DNA of 49,150 nucleotides from an uncultured Roseburia sp. (GCA_910584215.1 CAJTYI010000010.1:1-49150), one strand, 5' to 3'. Positions 34,139-43,304 are shown, counted from the first letter of the stretch. The notes: generated by a model from the letters alone, not told the origin. Program-made: numbers and translations.

Positions 34139-35401
34139 ATGCAGAATCTAAGATATGCACAATCGGACAACGTGGATCAGGGGGAGTTAAAGGTACTGGT
34201 GACGCAGAGGGCGAACAACCAGCCCATTCCAAATGCGCGGATTACGATTTCATACACCGGAGATCCGCAGAGCACAATAGAGGAGGTGGAGAGCAATTCG
34301 TCAGGCATGACGGATACCGTGACGCTTGCGACACCACCCCTGGAATATTCGATGGAGCCAAGCGAGAATCAGCCGTTCTCCCAGTATACGATACAGGTCA
34401 GAGCCGAAGGCTACCGCCCGGTCTCCGTGACGGGAGCCGAGCTGTTTTCCGGGCAGCTTGCCTTACAGCCGATCCGCATGGAGCAGGACGAGGCGGTGAC
34501 GAACGCCAACAACGATATCGTGATACCGTTCAATACGTTGTTTGGCGATTTCCCGCCTAAAATTGCCGAGTCGGAGATCAAACCGATCGATGAGACCGGG
34601 GAGATTGTGCTCAGCCGTGTGGTAATCCCGGAGTATGTGATCGTACACGACGGACCGCCCTCTGACAGTGCGGCGAGGGACTATTATATCCGCTATCGGG
34701 ATTACATCAAGAATGTAGCCTCCAGCGAAATCTACGCGACATGGCCAGACTCTACCAAGCGGGCCAATATTTTAGCGATCATGTCTTTTACCTTGAACCG
34801 GGTCTACACGGAGTGGTATCGCAATATGGGGTATTCTTTTACGATCACCACGTCCACGGCATTTGATCAGAAGTTTGTCTATGGCAGAAACATTTTTCAG
34901 AGTATTTCCAATATAGTGGATGAAATCTTTCAAAATTACCTTTCCAGGCCCAATGTCAGACAGCCGATCCTGACACAGTACTGCGATGGCCAGCGCGTGA
35001 CCTGCAGTAATTGGCTGAGCCAGTGGGGCAGCAAATATCTGGGTGACCAGGGATATAACACGATCGATATCCTGCGCTATTATTATGGCAGCAATATGTA
35101 TATCAACACGGCCGAGGAGATTTCCGGCGTGCCGGCTTCCTGGCCGCGCGTAGATTTGACCGTGGGTTCGACGGGAGAGAAAGTCATGCAGATGCAGGAA
35201 CAGCTGGCGCGGATATCCCGCTCTTATCCCGCGATTCCGACCATCACTCCGGACGGCATCTTCGGACCGGCTACCAGGGAGGCGGTCGAGAAGTTTCAGT
35301 CGGTATTTGGACTTCCGGTGACAGGGGTCGTGGATTATCGGACATGGTACAAAATATCCGAGATCTATGTCGCGGTGACAAGAATCGCGGAGTTGGTTTA
35401 G
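34139..35401 (+). CDS. SpoIID-like domain protein with C-terminal peptidoglycan-binding domain
   Basis: 420 residues. N-terminal ~100: a carboxypeptidase-regulatory/Ig-like beta domain (GELKVLVTQRANNQPIPNARITISY). Middle ~180-340: a SpoIID/LytB-like region (NILAIMSFTLNRVYTEWYRNMGYSFTITTSTAFDQKFVYGRN is its core, here spanning ~34776-34895). C-terminal ~350-410: PG_binding_1 (GSTGEKVMQMQEQLARI, TPDGIFGPATREAVEKFQ). No signal peptide is visible. Likely acts on or binds spore cortex or wall peptidoglycan during sporulation. The start is uncertain: ATG 34139 has a distant AGGAAA; TTG 34073 is also in frame but its extra residues look non-coding. Confidence 0.75.
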   Translation: MQNLRYAQSDNVDQGELKVLVTQRANNQPIPNARITISYTGDPQSTIEEVESNSSGMTDTVTLATPPLEYSMEPSENQPFSQYTIQVRAEGYRPVSVTGAELFSGQLALQPIRMEQDEAVTNANNDIVIPFNTLFGDFPPKIAESEIKPIDETGEIVLSRVVIPEYVIVHDGPPSDSAARDYYIRYRDYIKNVASSEIYATWPDSTKRANILAIMSFTLNRVYTEWYRNMGYSFTITTSTAFDQKFVYGRNIFQSISNIVDEIFQNYLSRPNVRQPILTQYCDGQRVTCSNWLSQWGSKYLGDQGYNTIDILRYYYGSNMYINTAEEISGVPASWPRVDLTVGSTGEKVMQMQEQLARISRSYPAIPTITPDGIFGPATREAVEKFQSVFGLPVTGVVDYRTWYKISEIYVAVTRIAELV

Positions 35402-35524
35402 TGCGCGAAGATATCATTTTGAGAAAGTGCAGCGCAAATCGCCCGTGAAAAGAGATCACCCATGCAACATTTTTTAGCGTTTGCATATGCTAAGAGTGAA
35501 GTTATCTCTAAGGAGTGGAGAGCG

Positions 35525-36025
35525 TTGGATTATAATCAGGAACAATTTTTTCGGGCGCAGGTTGAAATCCCGAAAATGCCTTTTTATATGAGTTATCCCA
35601 TGCAGAATCTTTATCTGACGGAAATGGAATACGAAAAAGATATGGAACGAATGAAAGAATTGTATCCAAGGGAAACACGTCAGATATTAGAGGTGGTAGA
35701 AGAGGAATGTGACAAGATGGAATATGAGGGAAGCCTCATGTTCGACGAATATCCTGACAAACTGATGTTGGAGATGGTGGTAGACCGTATTTATCAGAAT
35801 GTGGCGGGAAAGGAGCCAGAATTGGAAGCGGAGCAGTATTGGGGCGGTATGAGGCCGCCGGGAAATAATCCGCCGCCTCCGCCGCCAGGACACAGACCAC
35901 CGCCTCCGCCAGGACACAGACCGCCGCCAAGGCACGATCCGTTGCGGTCGTTAATCGGCGTACTGTTAAATAACGAAATGTTTCGGAGAAGATGCCGGCA
36001 CAGAAGATGCAGACGTTGGTGGTAA
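35525..36025 (+). CDS. Spore coat-like protein with proline-rich linker and Arg/Cys-rich tail
   Basis: ~166 residues. Residues 1-100: an acidic helical domain (YPMQNLYLTEMEYEKDMERMKELYP, LEVVEEECDKMEYEGSLMFDEYPD) of a kind common but uncharacterised in Lachnospiraceae. Then comes a Pro-rich stretch (PPPPPPGHRPPPPPGHRPPP). The tail RRRCRHRRCRRWW is strongly basic with two Cys. TTG 35525 is preferred as start because AAGGAG sits about 9 bp upstream; ATG 35462 is in frame without a site. The layout resembles small spore coat or crust proteins, but function is not known. Confidence 0.65.
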   Translation: MDYNQEQFFRAQVEIPKMPFYMSYPMQNLYLTEMEYEKDMERMKELYPRETRQILEVVEEECDKMEYEGSLMFDEYPDKLMLEMVVDRIYQNVAGKEPELEAEQYWGGMRPPGNNPPPPPPGHRPPPPPGHRPPPRHDPLRSLIGVLLNNEMFRRRCRHRRCRRWW

Positions 36026-36051
36026 ATAAATTTTCTACGATATAGAGTACG

Positions 36052-36094
36052 ACATGACCCTGGCCGGCGCAGTTATGGGCCGGCCGGGTCATGT
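36052..36094. terminator. Strong GC-rich hairpin after coat-like gene
   Basis: ACATGACCC-T-GGCCGGC (36052-36068) pairs with GCCGGCC-GGGTCATGT (36079-36094) around a short loop. There is no T run. It is the most stable-looking hairpin in the window. Confidence 0.65.
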
Positions 36095-36100
36095 GAACAG

Positions 36101-36265
36101 TAAGGTTGGGAGTAACAGTTCAGCCTGCAACTGCGCACTTGCTGCGCAGTTGGCGGCCAGTAATATCAAATAAACAAAGAATTCCGACCCTTTGCCGCAG
36201 GCAAACTTTAAATGGGGCGGATTCAGTAATAGTGAAGCCGCAGGCTGAACTGTTAAGGTTGGGAG
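36101..36265. repeat. Palindromic MITE-like element with 12-bp direct repeats
   Basis: TAAGGTTGGGAG occurs at 36101-36112 and again at 36254-36265. Between the two copies lie perfect 16-bp inverted repeats TAACAGTTCAGCCTGC (36113-36128) and its complement (36240-36255). Inside there are further stems: AACTGCGCA/TGCGCAGTT, TTTGCC/GGCAAA and GAAT-CCG-CCC/GGG-CGG-ATTC. It codes for nothing. The right direct repeat supplies the GGGAGG ribosome site of the next gene. Confidence 0.65.
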
Positions 36266-36272
36266 GCAGTAA

Positions 36273-38795
36273 TTGTCTAAGGGAATTATAAAAGCAGCCG
36301 TTTTGGCGCTTACATTTGTGTTTTCGATCATCTTGTTTACCGGGATGATGAATCATTCAAACGAAGATCTGACGACAGAGATGGCGGAAGCGACGCTGCC
36401 GGTGATTACGCTGTATGAGAATGGGACAGCCATTAATGAGCTGCACGGTTATTCGGTGGAGATGGATGCGGCATTTATGCGCGATACGATCACACCGATT
36501 GCCGAGGATCGGATACTGCCCATTACTGTGCAGACATTCGATGCGCATGTGGACGGAATCACATATGAGATCAGGAGCCTTGACGCCGTTCGTCTGATTG
36601 CGGATGCTAAGACGGCGTCTTTCGATGTCAAAAAGGGGCAGGTGAGCGCAGAGCTTAAGATTCAAAATCTCCTCGAGGAGGACAAGGAGTATCTGCTGAT
36701 CATCAAACTGGAGATCGGTGACAAGACCGTCTATTACTATACAAGGATTATGGAATCCACGCGGGGGAATGTGGCTGAATGTGTGCAGTTTGCACTGGAT
36801 TTTAACCGGACAACCTTTAATGATGAGACGGTCGGCACGCTGGCTACTTACATGGAGAAGATGACGGACGACAATACCTCGCTGCATTTTGTGTCGTTAA
36901 ATTCTTCCTTAAAGCAGATCGGCTGGGCTGATTTTAAGGGGGAGAAGCGGACGGAACCGGTGCCCTCGATCAAAGAAATGACGGATACCTACAACGTGAT
37001 CTGTTTAGAATATGTTTTGTCGAGTATCGGGGAGAACGGCGAGATCGAGTATTATAATGTGGAAGAATACTATCGGGTCCGCTATACGGAAAACCGCATG
37101 TATCTTTTGAATTTTGAACGGACGATGGAGCAGATTTTCCGCGGGGAAAATAACCATATTTTTGAAAATCAGTTGTTTTTAGGAATACGTTCTGACGACA
37201 TTGAATATAAATCTAATGAGACAGGCACCTGTGTTGCTTTTGTGCAGGAGGGGGAACTGTGGTCTTATCACCAGACTGAAGCCACACTGGCTAAGGTGTT
37301 TAGTTTTCGCGGCTATGAGGGGATTGAGGGCCGTGAAAATTATGGTGAGCACGACATTAAAATTGTGCGTGTGGACGAAAACGGAAGTGTGGATTATATT
37401 GTTTACGGCTACATGAATCGTGGAATTCATGAGGGACAGGTCGGAATCATGGTCTACCACTATGACAGTACTTCAAACACCAACGAGGAGGAAGTTTTTA
37501 TTCCATCCACCCGCTCTTTTGAGGTGATGCGTTCGGAGTTGGGACAGTTGATGTATGTCAATGAAGCCGGCGAATTGTTCTTGATGGTCGACGGCAGTAT
37601 CTACGGTATTGATTTGCAGAGCTTAAAGGTGCGGGAGCTGGTAAAAGGCTTGCGCGACGATGAGTATGCGGTTTCTGCGTCCAACGGGGTGGCTGCCTGG
37701 TGCAAAAAAGAAGAGGCAGGCGGCGCTTCTGTGATTCATATCATGCGGCTATCGGATGGAACGACAAGCGATATAGTGGCCGCAAACGGGGAAGAGGTAC
37801 AGCCGCTCGGATTTATGGGCGAGGATTTTGTCTATGGCATTGCGCATCAGAGCGATATCGCTTTTGATGCTGCCGGCAACCGCATCTTTCCGATGTATCA
37901 GGTGCGGATTATGGATGTGACGCAGGAAGAGCCGATGCTGCTAAAGTCATATCAGAAAAACGGTTACTTTATAGCGGGGATTGACATTGACGGATACACG
38001 ATGTATCTGGAACGCATCCAGTATAACGGTACGTCCTATGTGGAAGCAGACCTAGACATGATCATGAATCGGGAGGGTGACGGCAGCCCCGTAGTTTCCG
38101 TTTCCACAGTGGCGGTGGAGGTGAAAGAAACCGTACACAAGATTATTTTGCCGGAGACCTCCCAGACAAAAGCGCCAAAGCTGCTGACCCCCAAAGAAAC
38201 AATTTTGGAAAACGACAGGACAGTTGTGCTAAAAGAGGACAAAGCACTGCGCCGCTATTATGTCTACGTCAAGGGAGATGTCATCTGTGCGACCGATAAT
38301 GTCACAGAGGCGATCAAAGAAGCAAACGACAATATGGGCGTCGTGATTGCAGAAGATTTATCGTACGTCTGGAAGCGCTCGAGGAAGTCGGCGCAGGCGC
38401 AGATCATGGATGTGGCAAAGGAAGATGCTTCCGTGGGCGGCATTGCGCTCTGCCTGAATACCATGCTTTTGAACGAGGGAATCAATATCAATGTGGACGC
38501 GTTGATCGCGGGCGGTGAAACGCCAAAATCCATTCTCACTAATACCATGAAGGATGCGGTTGTCTATGATCTGACGGGCTGCGATGTCGAGGAGGTACTA
38601 TATTATGTGAGTTGTGGCAGTCCAGTGTTCGCCATGAAAGGGGCACAAGAGCCGATGCTGATTTTGGGTTACGACGCCAGCAATATCATCGTATATGATC
38701 CGGGCCGCGGAAGTGTTTACCGCAAATCCATCGAGAACGCGCGGGAAGAATTCGAGTTGGCGGGAAACATTTATTTTACCTATATAACTAAATAA
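36273..38795 (+). CDS. Membrane-anchored extracellular protein with propeller region and degenerate C39-like domain
   Basis: 840 residues from TTG 36273 (GGGAGG 36261-36266). One N-terminal membrane helix (AAVLALTFVFSIILFTGMM) and no other, so the bulk is outside the cell. Residues ~40-300 are a beta-rich region (DKTVYYYTRIM), ~300-620 propeller-like repeats (WSYHQTEATLAKVFSF, MYVNEAGELFLMVDGSIYGID), and ~690-840 a C39-like papain-fold domain (GGIALCLNTMLLNEG, CGSPVFAMKGAQEPMLILGYD, IIVYDPGRGSVYRKS). Where C39 peptidases have the catalytic CGP and His, this one has VGG and EP, so it is probably not a protease. Possible role: envelope or sporulation-related binding. No clear named homologue recognised. 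Confidence 0.75.
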   Translation: MSKGIIKAAVLALTFVFSIILFTGMMNHSNEDLTTEMAEATLPVITLYENGTAINELHGYSVEMDAAFMRDTITPIAEDRILPITVQTFDAHVDGITYEIRSLDAVRLIADAKTASFDVKKGQVSAELKIQNLLEEDKEYLLIIKLEIGDKTVYYYTRIMESTRGNVAECVQFALDFNRTTFNDETVGTLATYMEKMTDDNTSLHFVSLNSSLKQIGWADFKGEKRTEPVPSIKEMTDTYNVICLEYVLSSIGENGEIEYYNVEEYYRVRYTENRMYLLNFERTMEQIFRGENNHIFENQLFLGIRSDDIEYKSNETGTCVAFVQEGELWSYHQTEATLAKVFSFRGYEGIEGRENYGEHDIKIVRVDENGSVDYIVYGYMNRGIHEGQVGIMVYHYDSTSNTNEEEVFIPSTRSFEVMRSELGQLMYVNEAGELFLMVDGSIYGIDLQSLKVRELVKGLRDDEYAVSASNGVAAWCKKEEAGGASVIHIMRLSDGTTSDIVAANGEEVQPLGFMGEDFVYGIAHQSDIAFDAAGNRIFPMYQVRIMDVTQEEPMLLKSYQKNGYFIAGIDIDGYTMYLERIQYNGTSYVEADLDMIMNREGDGSPVVSVSTVAVEVKETVHKIILPETSQTKAPKLLTPKETILENDRTVVLKEDKALRRYYVYVKGDVICATDNVTEAIKEANDNMGVVIAEDLSYVWKRSRKSAQAQIMDVAKEDASVGGIALCLNTMLLNEGININVDALIAGGETPKSILTNTMKDAVVYDLTGCDVEEVLYYVSCGSPVFAMKGAQEPMLILGYDASNIIVYDPGRGSVYRKSIENAREEFELAGNIYFTYITK

Positions 38796-38862
38796 AATTG
38801 CATAAAAACCGCGTAAAATAAATGTTTTTTTGTCCAAGTTTAACATATTTTACTTCAGGGTA

Positions 38863-38891
38863 TTGCAAAATATAAGTTTATAGGGTATATT
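38863..38891 (+). promoter_or_regulatory. Promoter of HPr-like/DUF6465 pair
   Basis: TTGCAA (38863-38868), 17-bp spacer, TATATT (38886-38891). Confidence 0.5.
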
Positions 38892-38932
38892 TTGTTAGAT
38901 GATTTTTGTTTGATAGAAGGAAGTGGAATAAG

Positions 38933-39184
38933 ATGAGTAAAAAAGAAGTAATTATTTCAAATGTTTCCGAGAAGCACAATAATCCGATTGCCGAATTAGT
39001 TCAGGTAGCCTGTCATTTTGACAGTGATATTACCTTAGAGAGTGACAACAGAAGAATAAATGCCAAGAGCATTATGGGTATTATGGCTTTTAATCCTTCT
39101 ATGGGAATGACAGTGAATATTATTGCAGACGGAAGCGATGAGCAGGAAGCGTTAATGGCAATGGAAAAGTTTTTAGTATGTTAA
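38933..39184 (+). CDS. HPr-family phosphocarrier-like protein
   Basis: 83 residues with the HPr fold pattern. The active His is kept (EKHNNPIAELVQ) and the regulatory Ser is kept (NAKSIMGIMAF), but the Arg of the usual HARP motif is Asn (HNNP). Arg17 is important for phosphotransfer in HPr, so this may be a regulatory HPr paralogue (Crh-like idea, although Crh loses the His instead) rather than a sugar PTS carrier. AGAAGGAAG precedes ATG 38933. The DUF6465 gene starts 25 bp after it. Confidence 0.82.
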   Translation: MSKKEVIISNVSEKHNNPIAELVQVACHFDSDITLESDNRRINAKSIMGIMAFNPSMGMTVNIIADGSDEQEALMAMEKFLVC

Positions 39185-39209
39185 TAGTTTAATTTTAGGA
39201 GGTCTCATA

Positions 39210-39611
39210 ATGAGAAAGAAAACGGCTGCAAACGCAGCAGAAAACGAAGCAGCAATTGTAACAGCTAATGGGGAGTCATCGCTTGCAGAGTCAACAGAGA
39301 CAGTAAACGAACAGGCAGCGGAGAAAAAGGGGGCGGCCAAATCTACAACTGAGAAAAAGAAACCAGGCAGACCGGCCGGAAAGACGACGGCAAAAGAGAC
39401 AAAAGGTGAGTTAAAGCCAGAGCTTTTCCTTCAGTTCCAAAATAAAGAGGCTGTTATGGAGGAGGCGATTCAGGCTGCCAAAGATCAGTACGTTGCAGCC
39501 GGGCACAGAGTATCTTCTATCAAATCACTTCAGGTATACTTTAAACCAGAAGAAAATGCCGCATACTATGTCATTAATCAGAAATTTGCCGGTAAAGTTA
39601 AGTTATTTTAA
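39210..39611 (+). CDS. DUF6465-type protein with AT-hook-like motif
   Basis: 133 residues: a low-complexity Ala/Glu/Lys N-terminus, an AT-hook-like KKPGRPAGKTT (residues ~50-60), then a compact domain KPELFLQFQNKE ... AAGHRVSSIKSLQVYFKPEENAAYYVINQKFAGKVKLF typical of DUF6465 in Lachnospiraceae. Unknown function; the AT-hook suggests binding to AT-rich DNA. AGGAGG precedes ATG 39210. It is likely co-transcribed with the HPr-like gene and ends at the terminator 39675. Confidence 0.8.
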   Translation: MRKKTAANAAENEAAIVTANGESSLAESTETVNEQAAEKKGAAKSTTEKKKPGRPAGKTTAKETKGELKPELFLQFQNKEAVMEEAIQAAKDQYVAAGHRVSSIKSLQVYFKPEENAAYYVINQKFAGKVKLF

Positions 39612-39674
39612 AGCACATCGCATCCGACGCAATACCGCAGACAGCGGCGCTTTTTCTGGCGGCTGTTTCGGTGT

Positions 39675-39712
39675 AAAAAAGGGAGATGAACATGAAGTTC
39701 ATCTCCCTTTTT
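39675..39712. terminator. Bidirectional terminator between DUF6465 and PRPP synthetase genes
   Basis: AAAAAAGGGAGATGAAC pairs with GTTCATCTCCCTTTTT around ATGAA. T runs are present in both reading directions, fitting the convergent genes. Confidence 0.88.
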
Positions 39713-39783
39713 GCACCCTGCGCGGCGGGCAGTGGGAAAGGCGCTTCCCTACCTGGGCGCAAGGTGGCTTAGGATAAACAGTT

Positions 39784-40965
39784 TTAAGACTGCTGCTCGG
39801 CCTTGTATCTGGTGACAAATCTTTGAATCCTGTCATAGGGGTCGAGCAGGTTGCTGATCGAAGTGTCATGGTTTAAGGTGTCAATGATATATGCAATATA
39901 CTTACTCATATCACAGCTGATGTAATATGGCTTGGACAAAAGCTCCGGCGTCTGGTAGGTGAGGTTTGTGGTGACAACCTTGTAGATGATGCCGTCTTTC
40001 ACTGCCTGATCAAAAGCGGCAAAACCGTTTGTGAACAGACCGAACGTTGCCACGACAAAAATGCGGCCTGCCTTTCTCTTTTTCAGTTCGGTGGCGACGT
40101 CGATCATACTCTCGCCGGATGAAATCATATCGTCGATGATGATGACATCTTTGCCCTCCACGGAAGCACCCAAAAATTCATGTGCCACGATGGGGTTTCT
40201 TCCATCGACAATCTTGCTGAAGTCGCGGCGTTTGTAGAACATTCCCATATCGAGTCCGAGCACATTGGCAAGATAGATCGCGCGGTTGGTGCCGCCCTCG
40301 TCCGGGCTGATAATCATCATATGTTCGGCGTCGATCGTTAAATCTTTTACGTTGTTTAAGATGCCTTTGACAAATTGGTAGACCGGCTGTACCGTCTCGA
40401 AGCTCTTGAGCGGAATGGCGTTGGAAACACGCGGGTCGTGCGCGTCAAAGGTGATAATATTTTCTACGCCCATATTGATCAGCTCCTGAAGCGCAAGCGC
40501 ACAGTCTAAAGACTCGCGTGCGGAGCGCTTATGCTGGCGGCTTTCGTACAGGAAAGGTATGATGACGGTGATGCGTTTTGCCTTCCCCCCCACGGCGGCG
40601 ATAATACGTTTTAAATCCGCGTAATGGTCATCCGGTGACATATGATTCTCATGACCGCATACCGTGTATGTGAGGCTGTAATTGGTGACGTCTACCATCA
40701 GATACAGATCACTGCCGCGCACAGACTCTTTGATAACGCCTTTGGCCTCCCCGGTTCCGAAACGTGGAACGGAAGTCTCGATGATATAAGAGTCGCGCCG
40801 GTAATCTTTAAACGCAAAATCGTCTGCGTGCTGGTGCTGCCTCTTTTCCCGCCAGCCGACCAGATAGCGGTCTACTTTTTGACCGAGTTCCTGACAGCTT
40901 TTGAGCGGAATCAAACCAAGAACCCCATCGGGAAGTGTTTCCAGTTTCATTTCATCATTTGGCAT
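39784..40965 (-). CDS. prs: Ribose-phosphate pyrophosphokinase, long form
   Basis: 393 residues, longer than the usual ~315. Makes PRPP from ribose-5-phosphate and ATP for nucleotide, His and Trp synthesis. Seen: NHMSPDDHYADLKRI, RQHKRSARESLDCAL, FDAHDPRVSNAIP, DEGGTNRAIYLA, and the PRPP loop DVIIIDDMISSGESM. The N-terminal ~70 residues and ~25 at the C-terminus extend beyond the canonical enzyme, as in a clostridial long-form group. GGAGGAATTTATTC precedes the ATG at 40965. It stands alone on the minus strand, downstream of dnaC. Confidence 0.9.
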   Translation of the reverse strand: MPNDEMKLETLPDGVLGLIPLKSCQELGQKVDRYLVGWREKRQHQHADDFAFKDYRRDSYIIETSVPRFGTGEAKGVIKESVRGSDLYLMVDVTNYSLTYTVCGHENHMSPDDHYADLKRIIAAVGGKAKRITVIIPFLYESRQHKRSARESLDCALALQELINMGVENIITFDAHDPRVSNAIPLKSFETVQPVYQFVKGILNNVKDLTIDAEHMMIISPDEGGTNRAIYLANVLGLDMGMFYKRRDFSKIVDGRNPIVAHEFLGASVEGKDVIIIDDMISSGESMIDVATELKKRKAGRIFVVATFGLFTNGFAAFDQAVKDGIIYKVVTTNLTYQTPELLSKPYYISCDMSKYIAYIIDTLNHDTSISNLLDPYDRIQRFVTRYKAEQQS

Positions 40966-41059
40966 GAATAAATTCCTCCATAATTTGTAATGAACTTACC
41001 AGTTCGTTTATGTATCTTATGTTCAACAGATTGCTCTGATTGAATACACAGTAAAACCA

Positions 41060-42040
41060 TTATGCATGGCGCTTTAAAATGCGGATATCGGCGCCGAACA
41101 GCTTGATGAGCGTATAGTTGCTTGATATGCGGGAAAGTATCCGTTCCGAATACAGGCCAGCCAACTGGTTCATGCCCAGATTGGTGGAAATGATCGTGGA
41201 TTTTTTTCTCAATATCCGTTCATTGATGCACAAAAACAACTGCGAGGTGGTAAATGAATTGGAAACTTCCGTTCCCAAATCGTCGATAATCAAAAGATCG
41301 CACTCAAAAATGTTTTTGTGAGCGGCGATCGCTTCCGCCTCCTTATCAAATACACCCCTGCTTAATATATCAAATAATTGGAACGCCGTAAAGTAAATAA
41401 CCGAATGTCCGCTCTCTAACAGCTCCTTTGCGACACAATTGGACAAAAAGGTTTTGCCGGTTCCGGTGTCGCCGTAAAAATAGAGGTTGGAAAAACGGAC
41501 GTCAAAGTTTTTAATGAAGTCTAAGCATTTGGCAACCGCCTCTTTGGCCGTAGCGAGCGAGGACATGCCGTTCGCCGGGTTGACGTCGGCATCGGAATAA
41601 TAGTCAAACGTCAGCGCCTTAAAATTTTCAACCGCCAATATTTCGCGAATATTCGACTGGGTATAAACCAGATCTATCTCCGCCTGTACGAAACAATGAC
41701 AGCGCTTTCCGTCAATCAAACCCCTGTCCTTACAGGCAGGACAGGTATAGGGAACGTCAAGGTAATCGGCGGGAATATCCGATGCCGCCAAAAGAGCGCT
41801 GCGTTCCTTACGGCATCGCGCCAACTGTTCTTTCAGTGCGCCAAGCGCCGCTGTGTCCCCGTCAAGCAGACGGCGCGCCTGCCTGACAGACAGCGAGGCG
41901 ATGTTGTCTTCAATCTCGCGCAGTTTTGGATATTTGGCGCACACCTCGTCAAAGCGCTTTTTCTGCAGTTGGTTGGCGCGCATCCGCCGGGCATCGTATC
42001 CCCGCATGATGGCGTCATATTGTGTGTTGCTTAACGGCAT
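41060..42040 (-). CDS. DnaC/DnaI-type helicase loader ATPase
   Basis: 326 residues. N-terminal helical region (~1-95) with YDARRMRANQLQKKR, a zinc-ribbon-like CPACKDRG...CHC (~105-120), and an AAA+ ATPase with Walker A GDTGTGKTFL, Walker B LLIIDDLGTE and sensor region IISTNLG. Known: DnaI/DnaC proteins deliver the replicative helicase to DNA at initiation or restart. It is 36 bp downstream of the dnaD-like gene on the same strand, forming a primosome operon like dnaB-dnaI of Bacillus. This is the chromosomal arrangement rather than a phage one, given the neighbouring murC and prs. Confidence 0.9.
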   Translation of the reverse strand: MPLSNTQYDAIMRGYDARRMRANQLQKKRFDEVCAKYPKLREIEDNIASLSVRQARRLLDGDTAALGALKEQLARCRKERSALLAASDIPADYLDVPYTCPACKDRGLIDGKRCHCFVQAEIDLVYTQSNIREILAVENFKALTFDYYSDADVNPANGMSSLATAKEAVAKCLDFIKNFDVRFSNLYFYGDTGTGKTFLSNCVAKELLESGHSVIYFTAFQLFDILSRGVFDKEAEAIAAHKNIFECDLLIIDDLGTEVSNSFTTSQLFLCINERILRKKSTIISTNLGMNQLAGLYSERILSRISSNYTLIKLFGADIRILKRHA

Positions 42041-42076
42041 AAATTACCTCGTTTCTGGAACATATAAGAAAACTGC

Positions 42077-43144
42077 TCAGTGCGCGTCCGTCGTCAGGAG
42101 CATTTTCTCCAACTGCTCATAATCATAGGAGCGCTGCGGAAAATTGTTAAAACGATTTTTGGGCGCGGCAGTGACGGTCGGAGCGGATTTTTTACGGTTC
42201 GTAAAAGCCGCGTCCAGCTTTGTGATGTCGTCTAAGGTGTGCACGGCGTGCTTTTTCCAGTTGGCTAATATGGAATCCGTATATTCAAAACTGGGCTGGT
42301 GAATGGCGCTCATCGTGCGCTTACATGCCGTCTGTATCAATTCGTTTGTAAAGCCGTAAGTCGTTTTCCATTTGTTGATAAAAGCCGTCTCGGAGGGAAC
42401 TAGGTTTCTACCGCTGATGCCAAAGGCTTTCTGGACAGAGAAATAGGTCTGGCTGTGGGCGGCGCTGCTTTGCTTTGCCTCCTCCACCGTGCGGATGTTG
42501 CTGTCGGCCCAGTTTAAGGCCGTTTTTTCTATGTAGTGAATACTGGTGCGCCCTTTGGAGACGCAGTATTCGATCAGGTATTCGATCAGCTCAGCCGAAA
42601 AATGAAGCCCGTCGTAGAGATAGAGCAGCGTGTTGATATCCGTGGAGCTGAGCGTGCGCCCCAGATAGCGTTCCGTGATAAAAAGAAGCTCAGCTACCGT
42701 ATCCTGTCCCCGGAACATTGCGATGTCATCGGGCGTATACTGCTTTTTGGACGGGGCTGTGCTCTCTTTCGTGCCTACGGGTATAGCGATGGTTGTCTGA
42801 ATCTCCGCTGGGGGCATGTCCGTAGCAGACGGTGTATGCGGCCGGTCCTGGGATTCAAGCAGGTGTATGCCGATGATCGCTTCCTTTTCGTCATACTCTA
42901 ACCGCAGCAGATGCATCCGCTCCCAGTAACTGAGCGCGCGCTTTACGTCTTTCTCCGTGTGCTCAAATTTGTCTGCGATCGAAGAGAGAGAGAACGTCGG
43001 GGACGGCTTTCCCATCAGGCGCAGCAGATAGAGATAGATTTTTACAAACTCCCCGTTGGCGTCCGCCATATAGTTGTCAATGAAAATATTGGAAACGCTG
43101 GTGACAGATGTTTGCCTGTCGCTGTGCAGAGTGATCTCTCCCAT
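42077..43144 (-). CDS. DnaD-domain primosome protein (DnaB/DnaD-like)
   Basis: 355 residues. Residues ~10-90: winged-helix N-domain (IFIDNYMADANGEFVKIYLYLLRLMG, FSLSSIADKFEHTEKDVKRALSYWERMHLL). Two DnaD-type helical domains follow, at ~150-230 (ELLFITERYLGRTLSSTDINTLLYLYDGL, YIEKTALNWAD) and ~245-315 (FINKWKTTYGFTNELIQTACKRTM, YTDSILANWKK). In Firmicutes these proteins remodel DNA and recruit the helicase loader after DnaA. It is followed by the dnaC-like gene. Upstream DNA contains DnaA-box-like sequences (43305-43401), suggesting DnaA control of this operon. Confidence 0.9.
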   Translation of the reverse strand: MGEITLHSDRQTSVTSVSNIFIDNYMADANGEFVKIYLYLLRLMGKPSPTFSLSSIADKFEHTEKDVKRALSYWERMHLLRLEYDEKEAIIGIHLLESQDRPHTPSATDMPPAEIQTTIAIPVGTKESTAPSKKQYTPDDIAMFRGQDTVAELLFITERYLGRTLSSTDINTLLYLYDGLHFSAELIEYLIEYCVSKGRTSIHYIEKTALNWADSNIRTVEEAKQSSAAHSQTYFSVQKAFGISGRNLVPSETAFINKWKTTYGFTNELIQTACKRTMSAIHQPSFEYTDSILANWKKHAVHTLDDITKLDAAFTNRKKSAPTVTAAPKNRFNNFPQRSYDYEQLEKMLLTTDAH

Positions 43145-43304
43145 AAGTGGTTACCTTCCTACCTTTAAGTTTTGGTGAAATCGTGATTCGCCGGTTTCAA
43201 ACTCGGTGAAATTATAGCACAGCTTTGCCAAATTGAGAAGAGATATTTTTTGAAAAATCCCGTCAATCCGCAATCCATGACGGTGTTCGGAGCTCTGTTG
43301 ATAA

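Noticed and set aside
35401..35461. Third copy of the amylase/glmU leader (GAGAAAGTGCAGCGCAAAT)
   Set aside because: Only ~18 bases of the 3' part are similar, and the diagnostic GCGCTGCAAAGCC core is absent.
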